The notes below the pieces were generated by a model. The model was given only the letters and a program-made list of their open reading frames with translations. It was not told the origin of the DNA and searched no databases. From Telmatactis stephensoni (taxonomy: Eukaryota; Cnidaria; Anthozoa; Actiniaria; Isophelliidae), in contig JALIZF010001808.1 of assembly GCA_029948255.1 (NCBI GenBank), positions 1 through 64,000 on the forward strand: DNA of 64,000 nucleotides. Reading direction: 5' to 3'. The position numbers and the translations under genes are program-made. Position 1 is the stretch's first letter; each line of letters begins with the position of its first letter. Below, piece by piece: positions 1 through 19,588 of the stretch.

Positions 1-859
1 TTTTTTGTTTGGTGGAAATTATTTAAATTGTTCGCAAGGCCGCAAACCACCGATCTCCATGGGGGCTGCTATTTTTTTAGGACCTCTTATAGTGGTTAAC
101 AAAAACTCGGTTTGATACTAAAGCAAGCTACCCTAGTAACGCAGAAATATCACCCGGTATCGACCCAGTCAATACGACCTGCATTTCTTTGTAATTGGTG
201 GTTTGGGTAATTCTCGAGGGCGAATAATTGTGCTTTTGTGTTAGCTATAATTAAGAAGTGACGGCCTGGTGACAAGCCGTTTTGACAGACAAACGAAGTG
301 CAGTACCAGTGCCGAGCGACCAAGCTTCACAAGTTCTTAACTTCAAATTGTAATTCGACTCTGTAATTAGTTCAAATCGTCTTGAAATCTAAAGGGCTGT
401 ATCCTTTACGCCACAAAGCACATGTAGGTATATAATTTGTAGGGGTTTATGCTTTATTGTACACGTGTTGGGTAGAGGTATTAGGGTGAGGGTGCCTCTT
501 ATTGAACTGTGGTCCGCCATATTTTCGCTTGCCTCACGCGTTTGTGAGTGACCGATTTTCAAATAAGTAATTGCGATGAGTGCATTCCAAATTCTCTATT
601 CATGCCTTCCTTTATTGCCCACTGTAGTTCAAGCTTGATTTCTTTGATATTTAACATTTGAATTATTTGTCATTCATAGTGTAATCATTCACCAAACTTT
701 AACCAGTAGAGTCAGTCAATTCGATCCCCACATGACTGAAATTCCCTTGGCGATATAAACTCGTCTGTGTACAATACCGAGTGGCTGATCATCGAAGTAT
801 ATTCTGTTTCATTCTTCTGCCTTACAGATATACATTCAGAGGCCTAAAGATTCCTAGCA
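1..859. other. Upstream region of the UBE2E gene
   Basis: No coding region is supported here. A pyrimidine-rich stretch ending in TTACAG at 821-827 looks like a splice acceptor, so 828-859 is probably the last part of the 5' untranslated region and a noncoding first exon would lie further upstream, inside or outside the window. No clear TATA box or other core promoter element could be fixed. Confidence 0.4.
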
Positions 860-8868
<8,009 letters not shown>

Positions 8869-9566
8869 TTACGCATAAAATATTACATAGTTTATATCAA
8901 TACATCTTTATTTCCAATTATGACCATATTATAAATATATTAGTCTTTTTTTCGTGAACACATGGAGTAGTATTTGCACCTTAAACTAAAAGTTATCGAA
9001 AAAGTCTGATTTTGGCTTTTAGTGTCCATGTTTGCTCATTTTAAAAAGTAAATGACCTAAACTCGATAAGAAATACGCGTACGTGCCGAGTTTCTCGTGA
9101 ACAAGTTGTTCCATTGTGGTTGTAGTAGCAGTAGCTATTGTTGTTGTTATTGTCGTTGTATTTTTGTTCTTGTTGTTGTCGTCGTCATCGTCGTCGTCGT
9201 TGTTGTTGTTGTTGTTGTTGCTGTAATTATGTATTGCTTGTTTGCAAGTAAAATCGAGGCAGCCATCTTGGAAGAACTTCAAAAAATAGCGTATATTGTA
9301 TGTTCATCCACTGTCTACTGCCTTATTATCTACTGCCTTATTTGATTCTTAAAAGAATCGTTGTTCTTTTTATGACAATTTTACTGTTAGCGTTGTTTTA
9401 CCATTTCTCTCTTTTCTTTAGTGTTGTTTTACCATCTCTTTGGTGTCAGTCAGTTTATTGTTTGTTCCACTTTGTCTTTACTGTTGTTATCTTGCTTTTT
9501 ATATTGTTGTGTTGTTTGTTTATTTGAATGTGTGTATGTGTGTTTGCTTGTGCTGCCAAATGTATA
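8869..9566. other. 3' flank of UBE2E with GTT/GTC microsatellite
   Basis: The first part probably holds the UBE2E 3' untranslated region, though no canonical AATAAA was found close to the stop. From about 9109 to 9223 there is a (GTT)n/(GTC)n microsatellite; open frames across it (poly-Asn/Asp or poly-Val) are artefacts. The remainder is T-rich, with no gene seen. Confidence 0.55.
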
Positions 9567-9707
9567 GAGTACAAACACTAAAAGTGTGCAACATAAATAG
9601 TACTAAATAGTGCTAAATGATGCAAATTCTTTTGTTTTCTATTGTTTAATTAGTGCTATTTAGTACTAAATAGTGCAAAGTATTGCACACTTTTAGTGTT
9701 TGTACTC
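9567..9707. mobile_element. MITE family A, copy 2 (141 bp)
   Basis: Same length and nearly the same sequence as the element at 6907-7047, differing at only a few positions. Terminal inverted repeats start GAGTACAAACACTAAAAGTG. The flanking TA is at 9565-9566 and 9708-9709. The very low divergence between copies suggests fairly recent movement. Confidence 0.85.
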
Positions 9708-9709
9708 TA

Positions 9710-10224
9710 GTATATTATTATCTTATGTTTTACCACTATTCTTTGTTTTTGTTTTCTTCAAAACTTAATACATCTCTCAGAATTGATTAATATTAGTATA
9801 AAATCAATTAAAATCAGCTGTAATTACATTTGATTCGTCAGTCTAACGCTTCATTCTATTTTGCTGTTCGTTGTCATTCTTAGACACGTAAAACACTTAA
9901 CTCTCTCAGTTCTCTCTGACAAAGAATTTTACTTATCCCACGCAACAAAACTGATAGTTAACAGTCAAGTAAGACAAAAGAAAACAATGCCGTTTAAATT
10001 CTATTTCCCGGGTTATTTAAGTATAATCAGTCTACTAGTTTGTTAACGAGGTGTTGTCAAGATTCTCCCATCCTTCTCTCCGCTAACTCCCCCTTCCGTC
10101 CCCCATATCCAGTGAATATAAATGTTCAATTCTTCTCAAAGATGACAAAATACTTCACTTAGTTTTAAAACCTGTTCATGTGTTGTGTAATTATCAAATA
10201 GTCCCATCACTTTATATTGAAGTA
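9710..10224. other. AT-rich spacer; no feature recognised
   Basis: No gene, RNA gene or repeat could be supported between the two MITE copies. Confidence 0.4.
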
Positions 10225-10354
10225 GAGTGGTTTTCATTAACCCATGAAACACTCTTTAGTGTATCACTCTTTAATACACCCTAATTCTATTGTTTGACTA
10301 TCACACTTTAACTATTATAATATACTTTGTTTCACGGGTTAATGAAAACCACTC
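10225..10354. mobile_element. MITE family B, copy 2 (130 bp, intact)
   Basis: Near-perfect 27-bp terminal inverted repeats starting GAGTGGTTTTCATTAACCC and ending GGGTTAATGAAAACCACTC, flanked by TA on both sides (10223-10224, 10355-10356). This uninterrupted copy shows what the element at 6807-7064 looked like before family A inserted into it. Confidence 0.85.
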
Positions 10355-10535
10355 TAAGATAATAGTAGTAATTAATTTAAACGCTTCTGTTTATTATTAT
10401 AAAATAATGATTAAAATTTAATCTGGAAATATAATTAAAGCTTGTCTATATCAAAGTTACCTATGATATTTGTCTGTATTGTGTTATATCCGATACAATG
10501 TCCAATGACCATGGCAATATGCTTTACCAAGAGGC

Positions 10536-10801
10536 CATAATACTGAGGGAGTGAAACTGGTATTGCATATGTTCGTGACGCTTAAGGTTATTTTTAGTAA
10601 CAGGAAGTTGACGCCATATCGCGCGCTAACAATGAAATTTCGATTGTCAGAAGAGCTAGAAACAGTTTTTATCCGCGCACACGTGAAAATCAAATTCCAT
10701 TGCTTTATCGCTTTGCTGAGTTCCTGTTACTAAAAATAACCTTAAGCGCCGAGCACATCGCGCAGACGTCTATACGGGAGTTTCACTCTCTTAGTATTAT
10801 G
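10536..10801. mobile_element. Fold-back element, family D, copy 1
   Basis: The outer ends CATAATACTGAGGGAGTGAA and TTCACTCTCTTAGTATTATG are inverted, and a second, inner inverted pair (CTTAAGGTTATTTTTAGTAA / TTACTAAAAATAACCTTAAG) lies at about 10580-10604 and 10723-10746. The right terminus recurs at 26732-26755, so the family is dispersed. Confidence 0.75.
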
Positions 10802-10959
10802 CCTTCTGTTGGCTTTACTCATATCTTATATTTCATTACTCTCGGGGAAACAATGCTTTTGTGAAGGAAGTTATATTCTTTTTACCCTTTTTGTAAATTT
10901 TAATGCTCATTGAAGGGCAATAAAATGCGAAGTCTTCAAGACAACGCTAATTTGACACC

Positions 10960-11880
10960 TGTGAAGTATGGACACCTCTGATCTATCATACAGACACCTC
11001 TAGGATACAGAAACCTATAGAATACAGACACCTTTATAATACAGACACCTCTAGAATACAGACACCTCTAGAATACAGACACCTCTAGAATACAGACACC
11101 TCTAGACTACAGACACCTCTAGGATACAGAAACCTATAGAATACAGACACCTTTATAATACAGACACCTCTATAACACAGACACCTCTAGAATACAGACA
11201 CCTCTAGAATACAGACACCTTTAGATACAGACACCTAGAATACAGACACCTCTAGAACACAGACACCTCTAGTATATAGACACCTCTAGAATACAGACAC
11301 CTCTAGAATACAGACACCTCTAGAATACAGACACCTCTAGACTACAGACACCTCTAGAATACAGACACCTCTAGAATACAGACACCTCTAGAATATGGAC
11401 ACCTCTAGAATACAGACACCTCTAGACTACAGACACCTCTAGAATACAGACACCTCTAGAATACAGACACCTCTAGAATACAGACACCTCTAGAATACAG
11501 ACACCTCTAGAATATGGACACCTCTAGAATACAGACACCTCTAGACTACAGACACCTCTAGAATACAGACACCTCTAGAATACAGACACCTCTAGAATAC
11601 AGACACCTCTAGAACACAGACACCTCTAGAATATAGACACCTCTAGAAGACACCTCTACTTTACTTTATGTTGTTATTCTACTTCATTTCATTTCAGTTC
11701 ATTTCAACCGCATTTGATTATATACATATAGATATTTGCGGTATATAAATCTTAAACATTATTATTATTAATACAGACACCTCTAGAATACAGACACCTC
11801 TAGAATACAGACACCTCTAGAATACAAGCACCTCTAGAATACAGACATACAGACACCTCTCATAACATGATCACCTCTGT
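10960..11880. repeat. 17-bp minisatellite (TAGAATACAGACACCTC)
   Basis: Roughly 40 tandem copies of a 17-bp unit occupy 10960-11660, with variants such as ACTACAGACACC, AACACAGACACC and AATATGGACACC. After a non-repeat insert at about 11660-11770, five or six more copies run to about 11870. The insert ends in TAAACATTATTATTATTA, which looks like a short LINE 3' tail, so the array was probably split by retroposition. A higher-order pattern of several units appears twice around 11380-11530. Confidence 0.95.
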
Positions 11881-11894
11881 AATAGTCGCGCGCG

Positions 11895-11898
11895 CCTC

Positions 11899-11940
<42 letters not shown>

Positions 11941-12860
11941 TGATGATGATGATAAGCTTTATCAATCAATCAATTCATTCTGATAGCGGTTAATAAACCG
12001 AATTACAAGGAAAGTAAGCACTTCAAGCAACAGCATAACAAATAATATATTCTGAAACTTGACTGTCACAAAATCATTAAATCTATTAGTGTTTCCTAAA
12101 GTCTTCCTCAACTGCAGCACGAAGAAGGTAGAATGTTATTGGCTAGTGACATAGTTTTTGCTTCATTGAATTATAAGTTTTTCACATGCTATTTGTCTAG
12201 GAAAAATCAGCCCAGTCAACACAAGAGCATCATCATAGTTGGAGTCAGGAAAAATGATGCGAAGAGCTCGTTCCTGTACAGATTCATCGTTGAGATAAGC
12301 TGGTAAGGCGGACCAAAGTTTTTAACAGGAGAAGAGTACTCTACAGTAGACCTAACACTGCTGCAGTACACTTGAACTAGATCGTTAGTACCCAAACCGG
12401 ATCTTTTTAGGACCCTCAGTGCATACAGACACTTTGAAGCCTACTTGTAAACACAGTGATCGTTCCAATTAACTGAGATCGTCAGATATAAACACACCAA
12501 GGAGTTTATAGGGGTTGACCTTTTGGATTACAGTATACACCATTAAGTTGCAATGGGCCAAGCACGCAGGCTTTGTACCTTTAGAAATCCACAACCATTT
12601 CCTGACTTTCTATCAGTGCATTCAGATGCATATTACGCAGGGCAGCATATATAGTAGTACGAGTTGATATCATTTGCTATCAAGGGTAGGTAGCTAGGCG
12701 AGCATGTGGGGATGATTTCGAACACAGACGTATCACCAACATATTTCATTCTAGTTGACCACTCCTTTAATATCCATTTTAGATATAAATGTACAATGGA
12801 TTTACAGAAAGTAAATAGTAAGATCTGTTGTGATAGATGGAATTCTCCATACATTTCATA
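11895..12860 (-). pseudogene. Degenerate CR1-like LINE, reverse transcriptase C-terminal part
   Basis: Read on the minus strand, 12860 down to about 12130 decodes, with several frame changes and stops, to the end of a non-LTR retrotransposon reverse transcriptase. Recognisable pieces are an altered catalytic box (YVGD for the usual YxDD), SPSYLPLIANDI, KLLGVFISDDLS, the thumb/connection segment SKCLYALRVLKRSG followed by VRSTVEYSSPV, and ERALRIIFPD. The minus-strand 3' end carries (ATC)n then (ATT)n at 11897-11955, a typical LINE tail. It is 5'-truncated and dead. Assignment to the CR1/Jockey side of LINEs rests on the thumb motifs. Confidence 0.85.
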
Positions 12861-13332
12861 TAACCTCTATATTACAAACACTTTTCTCCGTCGATCCTTC
12901 TTATTATTATGATGCAGTTGGTTTTCTTGATTCTTCGAAGCACGTTATCCCATATTTCCCTGGTCACTATTTATTCTAGAGCGTTATTCAGATATAACCT
13001 CGTATAAGGTATATATATCGACCTCGCTCTATTGGGTTTTAAAGACAGATCAGGGGATCGATCTCACTGTCTCATAGGAAAACACCGAACCGCACCCTTT
13101 TACTAAAAAACCTTTTACTATGGAAAGCTCCTTCTCATTTCCAAAAGCAGTGATAAAATTGAACAGAAAAAAAATCCTTCGAAAAAAAAGCTCGAATAAA
13201 AGTTAATTACAATATCGATGTTGATTATATTCGAGTGATATCCAATACATTACAGATATTGCACACCATTTAGCAAATGATATACATATGTTGCCGATAA
13301 TATTTACTACCAGAAAACAGTTCGAACAAATA
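12861..13332. other. Spacer; no feature recognised
   Basis: No gene or clean repeat was identified. It may include more of the decayed LINE, but I could not follow the protein homology beyond about 12860. Confidence 0.35.
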
Positions 13333-13460
13333 CAGCAGATTTCGTATGACTGTGAAAACGGTACCGTACGGTCACGACAGGAATTTCCAATGGTTTTATA
13401 GACATCACGGTATTGACACGGCACGGCGCGGCCGGTTTTACACTCATATGAAATCTGCTC
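13333..13460. mobile_element. MITE family E, copy 1
   Basis: The ends AGCAGATTTCGTATGACTGT and CACTCATATGAAATCTGCTC are inverted. The reverse complement aligns over its full length with the elements at 49361-49502 and 56664-56796, sharing GCCGTG, GATGTCTATAAAA and AAATTCCTG. Interior CpG-rich block GCACGGCGCGGCCGG. Confidence 0.75.
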
Positions 13461-14129
13461 TAAAACGATCGCACGTCTCTGTACCGTGAATATAAACACG
13501 ATGGGAAAGATAGAGCACACGAAAACCAAAAATGATTTTTAACGTTTTTTGTGCGAGCCAGGTCTGTCCTCTGATATAAACACGGTCACCAGACAATCAG
13601 CGCGCGCGTTAGCTCAAATTATTTTATAATAGTTTTATAAAATTAATTATTTTTGGTAATTTCGGGGAATCGACGATATCTCTGACATAAACATGGTAGC
13701 CAACCAATCAGCGCGCTCGCTATGTTATATATCGCAAATACTATATATCAGTACAGACTACCGGACAACTAACGCATTTACTGATTGCCTCTTGAATGAC
13801 GAGAAATCCAAAACATGGAAAGTCGATGACGACGTACTATTTACTGTAAACAACAAACTACGATAGCTTACCGTGACGTCAATGACTCTAGATCTAAAAG
13901 CTTAAATATACGTTCAAATTACGATTATCAGAAGACAAAAAAGTCCCTCTGACGCACGCGATCGCGTGAGATAACTTAAAATAAAATGTGGTAGTTAAAA
14001 TAATTAGACAAGTTCGTTGATAGATTTTTTCATTTAAAGATCCGGTAATATCTGATAAGTGCCGGCGTACTTTTTCCTCTATTTTTTATTTTTATTATTA
14101 TTTAATTATCTTTTCTTCTTCCCTTTGGG
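13461..14129. other. Spacer with a two-copy diverged repeat
   Basis: Text of the form TATAAACACGGTCACCAGAC-AATCAGCGCGC recurs about 120 bp later as CATAAACATGGTAGCCAACC-AATCAGCGCGC (about 13575 and 13690), so part of this spacer is an imperfect duplication. Otherwise nothing is recognised. Confidence 0.4.
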
Positions 14130-14310
14130 AAGCTAAGCAAGAGTAGTCGAGCGGTAAGCCGGCGCCGATTGTCACATCTTTGGTCCCGGTTTCGATTCTC
14201 GGATGGGGCGCGCAATGCAGGCTCTCGAGTCTGTCAGTTCGCTTCGGCCAGCTTCCAGGAGATTTTTCTTGGGGTCCTCCAGTTTTCTTCCCTCAGTAAA
14301 AACCACAGAA
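14130..14310 (+). mobile_element. tRNA-derived SINE, family 1, copy 1
   Basis: The 5' part resembles a tRNA with pol III box-like segments (AGTAGTCGAGCGGTAAGC and GGTTTCGATTCTC). The body ends TTCTTCCCTCAGTAAAAACC. The same order, tRNA-like head then body with CCCTCAGTAAAAAC, recurs on the minus strand at 39115-39285 and 53604-53775. It lacks a credible cloverleaf, so it is not a working tRNA gene. Confidence 0.65.
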
Positions 14311-15489
14311 ACAGTTTGTTTTCTTCATTACAGTCGACAACCTACCCAAACCCAAACCTATACTCTAAAAGACAACGCAGAAACCCCTTTAATAGCCTCA
14401 TGATAAGGACACCTTTAGGTTACAATAAGCTCGATATTTTGAGTACTAAACCTTTAATACCGTCAGGACTAAATCTTTGTTTTGCGTAACGTTTCATTGA
14501 CTTTCTGCTCAAATGCCACTAAAATTTGGTGAATTAATGCGAGAGAGATATATGCCCTGGAGCTGTACTTTGAGAAAGGTTACCATTTAATCAGCAGAAA
14601 AACAATCATTTTCATAAATATCTCCCAGAAGCTTAACCTTAACTTGACAAGCTTTTGTCACACGTTTTGAGCACAAATGGTGTGCTTATAATATTTGATG
14701 TATCATTGTTAATTAATGAAAAAAAGGATGACTAGAAAACAGTAGCGTAGAGGTTTTTCCGCTATGCCACTCTAAAACAACTGAAAGATTAAATTAAGCC
14801 AGTGATAAAAATAAGTCGTAACAATATTAACTCCAACATTTTTCTAATGACAGTCGAGTAGACTATCCATTGACGGCTCGATGACTACGCCCTGAGATTT
14901 CGGTTGGCAGTCAGTCGAATAGACTATAGACTGACTATCCACTGAACTCGATGACTACGCCCCGATATTTCGGTTCGCCACGTTTGAGCATCATCTTGAA
15001 CATCATTACATGCTCATTTAGATAGTATCCGCCTTGGAAAACCTAATGTTACCGCCACAATTGTCCACGCAGGAAAATGTTGTGTCTTTTTATGTTACAA
15101 CTGAAGAATATTGGCTCCATGGTTTCACACACTGGCACGCGCGCGATATGGAACTTTGAATGTCAACAATGATTTATTCGTAAGAGGGAAAAACCCCGAA
15201 ATATTCATTCATTAAATGCTGTCCGTGCTTTCTTTAAGTTTCACGCCTTTATGCTTGCATACTGAGTTGTTTATTTAATCATTTTGATGCATTTTTCAAA
15301 ACGAATCCATTTTCTTTATCTTCTTTTACCCATTTTTATAATTCATGTAATGTGTTTGACCGCAAACCAATCTAACCACAGTTATCACAGTTTTGCGACC
15401 GTAACTCGGTTAAGTTAATTGAAAGAGTTCCAAGCTAGCACTTGTGGAACTAAGCAAAGGAAAGTGGAGTGTGGGCACATTGCTACTGC
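14311..15489. other. 3' flank of the GPCR gene; no coding feature
   Basis: This should contain the minus-strand GPCR 3' untranslated region. Around 14855-14985 a phrase near AGTCGA-TAGACTAT-CATTGAC is followed by a second copy, ending in GATGACTACGCCC and ATTTCGGTT, giving a short direct duplication of about 80 bp. Confidence 0.4.
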
Positions 15490-16539
15490 CTACAAAACCG
15501 ATACGCCCGAACCAGAATTCACAAGACTAAGTTTCTTGAGGAACAAGTTTTCACCTGTAGAGCCACCCGAGCTTCGCCTTCTAAATGCTCTTGCTTTTAG
15601 AAACAATTCTTTTCTTACAGAAGGCGTGCTAAAAATATATACCAAGGGATTCATGAAAACGGACGTAAAAGTAAAAATATAAGCAAAGGTTAAAAGTTGT
15701 CGAATGTCATGTTGATAGTCGCCAAACTCCAACCACAACCAGATAACTTGGTGGGGGAGCATGCAGATCGCAAAGATCGTCGTGAATAGCACTGCTGTTC
15801 GAATAGCACTTATATTGCGTCTTTTATGTCTGGATTCAGCGTGTACTGAGCCTGAGATATGCCGTCTAACGCTAGTATGCCCTCGACGCACAACTACGGC
15901 AATCCTCACATAGCAATACATAGTTATGAGAAGGGGAAGAGCATACTGAACGACAAAGAAAATAATCGTGAAACATTTTCTCATACTAAGGCTCCATGTT
16001 TCAATGCAGTCATTGTCTTTGAACTCCAGAAAAGCGCTATAAGGTACCACCACCAATAGCGACAAAAACCATACTATCAAAACTATTTGATTCAGTTTTT
16101 TAGTTGACAGTTTGCTCCCCAGGGGACACACGATTCCACGATATCGCTGATAGCTTAGCAAAGTCAGGATCCAAACAAAAGACCCAAGTGAAAGAGTCTG
16201 TAAGGGCCATAGAATCTTACACATTGCACTTCCAAATATCCAGCGATGACCAACGTAGATCAGGATCATATCAAACGGTATGTTGAGTAACAAGACAGAC
16301 ATCTCTGATATCACAACATGAATCAGAAGAAGGTTACTCGGGGATTCTCGACGACGACGTCTTCGTTTTCTCAAGACAAAAATCATTACACAGTTTCCAA
16401 CAGTTGCCAAGACAAAGATCATGACATACACAACTTCAACGAGCAGCTTTTCACCCTCATCTTCTCCGCCTCCAAGCGAAGAGACATCACTAGACGATGA
16501 ATTTGTTGTTTGGTTACTTGTGAAACCACTGTTGAACAT
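15490..16539 (-). CDS. Class A (rhodopsin-like) G-protein-coupled receptor, intronless
   Basis: A single 349-residue frame with seven hydrophobic segments. The N terminus is short and Ser/Asn-rich with possible N-glycosylation sites (NQT at 9, NSS at 13). TM1 carries Gly48-Asn49; Cys107 opens TM3 for the usual disulfide; TM7 ends NPLVY. Three signature positions differ from the family norm: the TM2 acidic residue is Glu79 rather than Asp, the DRY box is Gln131-Arg132-Tyr133, and the TM6 CWxP is CMLP. Loop 1 is extremely basic (RKRRRRRRE), and the Arg/Ser-rich tail could couple to G proteins and arrestin. It should sit in the plasma membrane; overall shape recalls peptide or amine receptors of cnidarian expansions, but the ligand cannot be named. 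The start is the first ATG before the Ser-rich segment. Confidence 0.93.
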   Translation of the reverse strand: MFNSGFTSNQTTNSSSSDVSSLGGGEDEGEKLLVEVVYVMIFVLATVGNCVMIFVLRKRRRRRRESPSNLLLIHVVISEMSVLLLNIPFDMILIYVGHRWIFGSAMCKILWPLQTLSLGSFVWILTLLSYQRYRGIVCPLGSKLSTKKLNQIVLIVWFLSLLVVVPYSAFLEFKDNDCIETWSLSMRKCFTIIFFVVQYALPLLITMYCYVRIAVVVRRGHTSVRRHISGSVHAESRHKRRNISAIRTAVLFTTIFAICMLPHQVIWLWLEFGDYQHDIRQLLTFAYIFTFTSVFMNPLVYIFSTPSVRKELFLKARAFRRRSSGGSTGENLFLKKLSLVNSGSGVSVL

Positions 16540-19500
16540 CCTGCTGGTCTCTGGTCTCTTACAGCTGCTCTGGTTGGTTTAGGTAGCTCCGGCAAGCCAC
16601 TGAACTGCTCAATACAACTGAACGGATCTCCGTTCCGGAGAACGAAACACGACGCTGGTTTGATGTAATGATTTAGATATACGTCCAAAATGGTTTGTTC
16701 GTATTTCTTTTACACTATCTGCATTGCATTTCGGCTTTTTTGAGAAGCAATGGCTAATGACTGTTTTCTGCTATACTGATGCAGTACGAGATAAGTGACT
16801 TTGATGTCGATCCGTACGGACTCCGCTAGACTGTGACTGATTGAGTTGGTCGTTCAAAATTCAACTCTAAAAATATTCATGAAGTTATCGGGAAAAACAT
16901 TTCCACCTTACCAAAACTCTCATGAATTATTGATTCCGTGATAATATTTTTCGATTGCCTGGAGTTGATAGTTTATATTTCATAACATATCGCCGACCAA
17001 CTTAAAGTAAACTCAAAGTAAACTTTGTGTTCTGTATTTTCTTGACTCTCAAATGTCCCCTGATTGATATATCCCCTTCCGATTCATCATGCCTTCTAAG
17101 CAAGATTTACAGTCAGCTTTGGTCACTTCTTCATATCTCGATCTTCAGTCTAATTGAACTATTTCAGATCGTTTCCAGCTAATAAAAGACAAAAATGCGT
17201 TGTTAGTCGCCTGGGTTTATCCTAAGGGCATATACATCAGTAGACTTATTATATACATTTCTTTTATCTCATTTTCAAATATAATTTCATATTAATGGCT
17301 GTCGTTCACAAGCCAGTTCTCTATTGAACTGTTAGTTAAATCTAGCCATTATGCCTCCATATTTGAAGGAAAGGGGCGGTTCCCCATTGATAGCAAATAG
17401 GTAATGAGTTCTTTGGGGCACTGGATTCATTTCATAATATTGTCAATTTGTGGAAAATCGAATCCTTTTTTTCAAACCGGATCTTCTTGCTCAGGAAAAC
17501 AAGAAAACACACCACGCTTTAAGGATGCCAGCATTCATTAGTATGCGGTGGATAAAAAAACAACTTCACAGCCAAACAATTTTAAACCAGGCTAAATTAA
17601 ATCTTCATTTTCAATGGGGACTCTTCTTGAAAATATCTTAATTTAAAGCGTCACACCGCGCGAGTCTTTACATTCAAAATATCTCCAGTGAAGACTTTTA
17701 ATATCGTCTTAGTCTAGCTTACAAATAAGAGACTGTGTTTTCATGAAGTACAAAGAAGTGACCCAGCATTAGTGAAACTCTTTTGTTTTCTTTAACTGGG
17801 GAATTCTAGAAAACAAAAGAATTATCCCTAATGCAAGGGTTTCCTACAAATCTTCAAATAAGTGGGCTGTTAGTAGCCAATGAAATGAACATTTGTTCAA
17901 TGAAAAGTGTATCGATACTCTAGGCAGGAAACAGGGTTCTCGAACGATCGATCGATGGTATAGAGTGACGCAAGATAAATGACTCTTGCAGTAAATGGAG
18001 CAAAATATATATGCAAAAATGCTTTCCGTTTCAATGCAGTACAATTATCAATTAGCTGTTCATAACCCATGGTCGTTTGCTCGGTGTATCTCGTTATATT
18101 CCACATAATGCCTCTAGCTGGCTTCCTCTTTAATGAGATAGTCCTGAGTTCACTATCACTAATATTAACATCACTTGGACAAATTTAATAATAATGATGA
18201 TAATAAAAGTGAATTTTTTTAGGATCTTCAAACTTCAATAAGTGGCTTTATACTTGTTTTTCTTGTAGTTCATGTGATTAGTGAAGATAATGTTTCCGTG
18301 TGCTCGCGAGCATCCTCTGGGGCACAGTTGTATAATTAACAGATAGTCAAGTGCATAAAACGATCGAGGTTTGGTGTTCAGAAAAGTTATCTAAAGTGAA
18401 ATGTACTCTGTAAAAGCTGCATTATCGACATCAGTCTTATTCACGGAAAAAAACAATGTTCAATAACATCTGATGTATCAATTTATTTTTTTCTTTTCTG
18501 AATATGCACTATAGCTGCCTTTGGGGTACCTTGAGGGTGCACATCAAATAAAAACGGACCTATGGTCGGTTTTTAGTAGCCGTTGTTTATAAGCAACTGT
18601 AATGTTTTTCGCATGAACTGATCTTATTATTGACTATCTTACAACACGTTGAATAAAAAAAGATCATCCTGACCATTTAATTAAATTCGGCAAAATAATA
18701 GTTTTGTTCTCTTGCTTAAACAAAAACATTTTTTTCATGCAATAAGCAAATGGTGATGTATGAGCGGACCTTTTGCTTTTATGGGGGGGTGCACGTGCAC
18801 CCTGTGCTCCCCCCTGGTTACGGCCCTGTTCTTGGCGGTGACGTGACTGTAGTACGTGCATTTCAAAACCCTTAACTTGACTGAAAAAATGGTATCGCGT
18901 GATCTTGATTCGATCTGTCATAAAATTAATTTTTCTCGTATGCACACCCTTTACTGCCCAAAGGCGAAAGAGACGATTAACTTGAAGTTACCACTTGCTG
19001 ATGGCTGAAGTATTTTACGAATAAATCCAATTGAAGTATAAACATATGTTGGCCATGGCGAGATAACACGAAGTTGATTAGGTTTTTCGGTTGTCTTGTC
19101 GCCGGATGTTTGGTTCGCGTTACACCTTAAAACATAACACCAGACACAATATAGCCGGTTAACTTTGCTTGTCAAATTTCATACTATAGTATTTTTTCAT
19201 GGACTACTTTTGTTGAAGCTGACAAAACAAAGTGGTCTAATACTTGTCTAATATGATCGCTTTTATAAAGGTCCCTATCTCCCTATTAACGGGACTTTTC
19301 GGGCGTCACGAAGAGTGAGCAATAATCTTTCTCGTTCACTTAAAAATCGAGGCGATTATTTCATGGGCTCGTCGTTTCGTTCAGAACGAGGCGTTTGACT
19401 GGAAAAGACATTCGGTGCGAAAAGCTTTCGTAAAGCTTTATCTATTCTCTAAAAAATCAGAAATTTTCATGCAAATATGATAGTCCTAATCAGCTATCGT

Positions 19501-19588
19501 GTTGTTATCCAGTGAGCTTTTCTCACCCCTTGCGTGACATTTTATATTTTAATCGAACAGGAACAAAAATATAATATTTGAAAAGAGC
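16540..19588. other. Upstream spacer of the GPCR; no gene recognised
   Basis: About 3 kb with no supported gene. At 18780-18830 the minus strand reads CAGGGCCGTAACCAGGGGGG followed by a G/C-rich stretch, which resembles the terminus of a DNA transposon; its partner end was not found. The GPCR promoter should lie just above 16539, but no core element stands out. Confidence 0.4.

Noticed and set aside
9019..9345. Poly-Asn/Asp and poly-Val open frames
   Set aside because: They are produced by the GTT/GTC microsatellite at 9109-9223.
10960..11880. CRISPR-like regular repeat array
   Set aside because: The 17-bp units are directly abutting with no unique spacers, and the genome is eukaryotic; it is a minisatellite.
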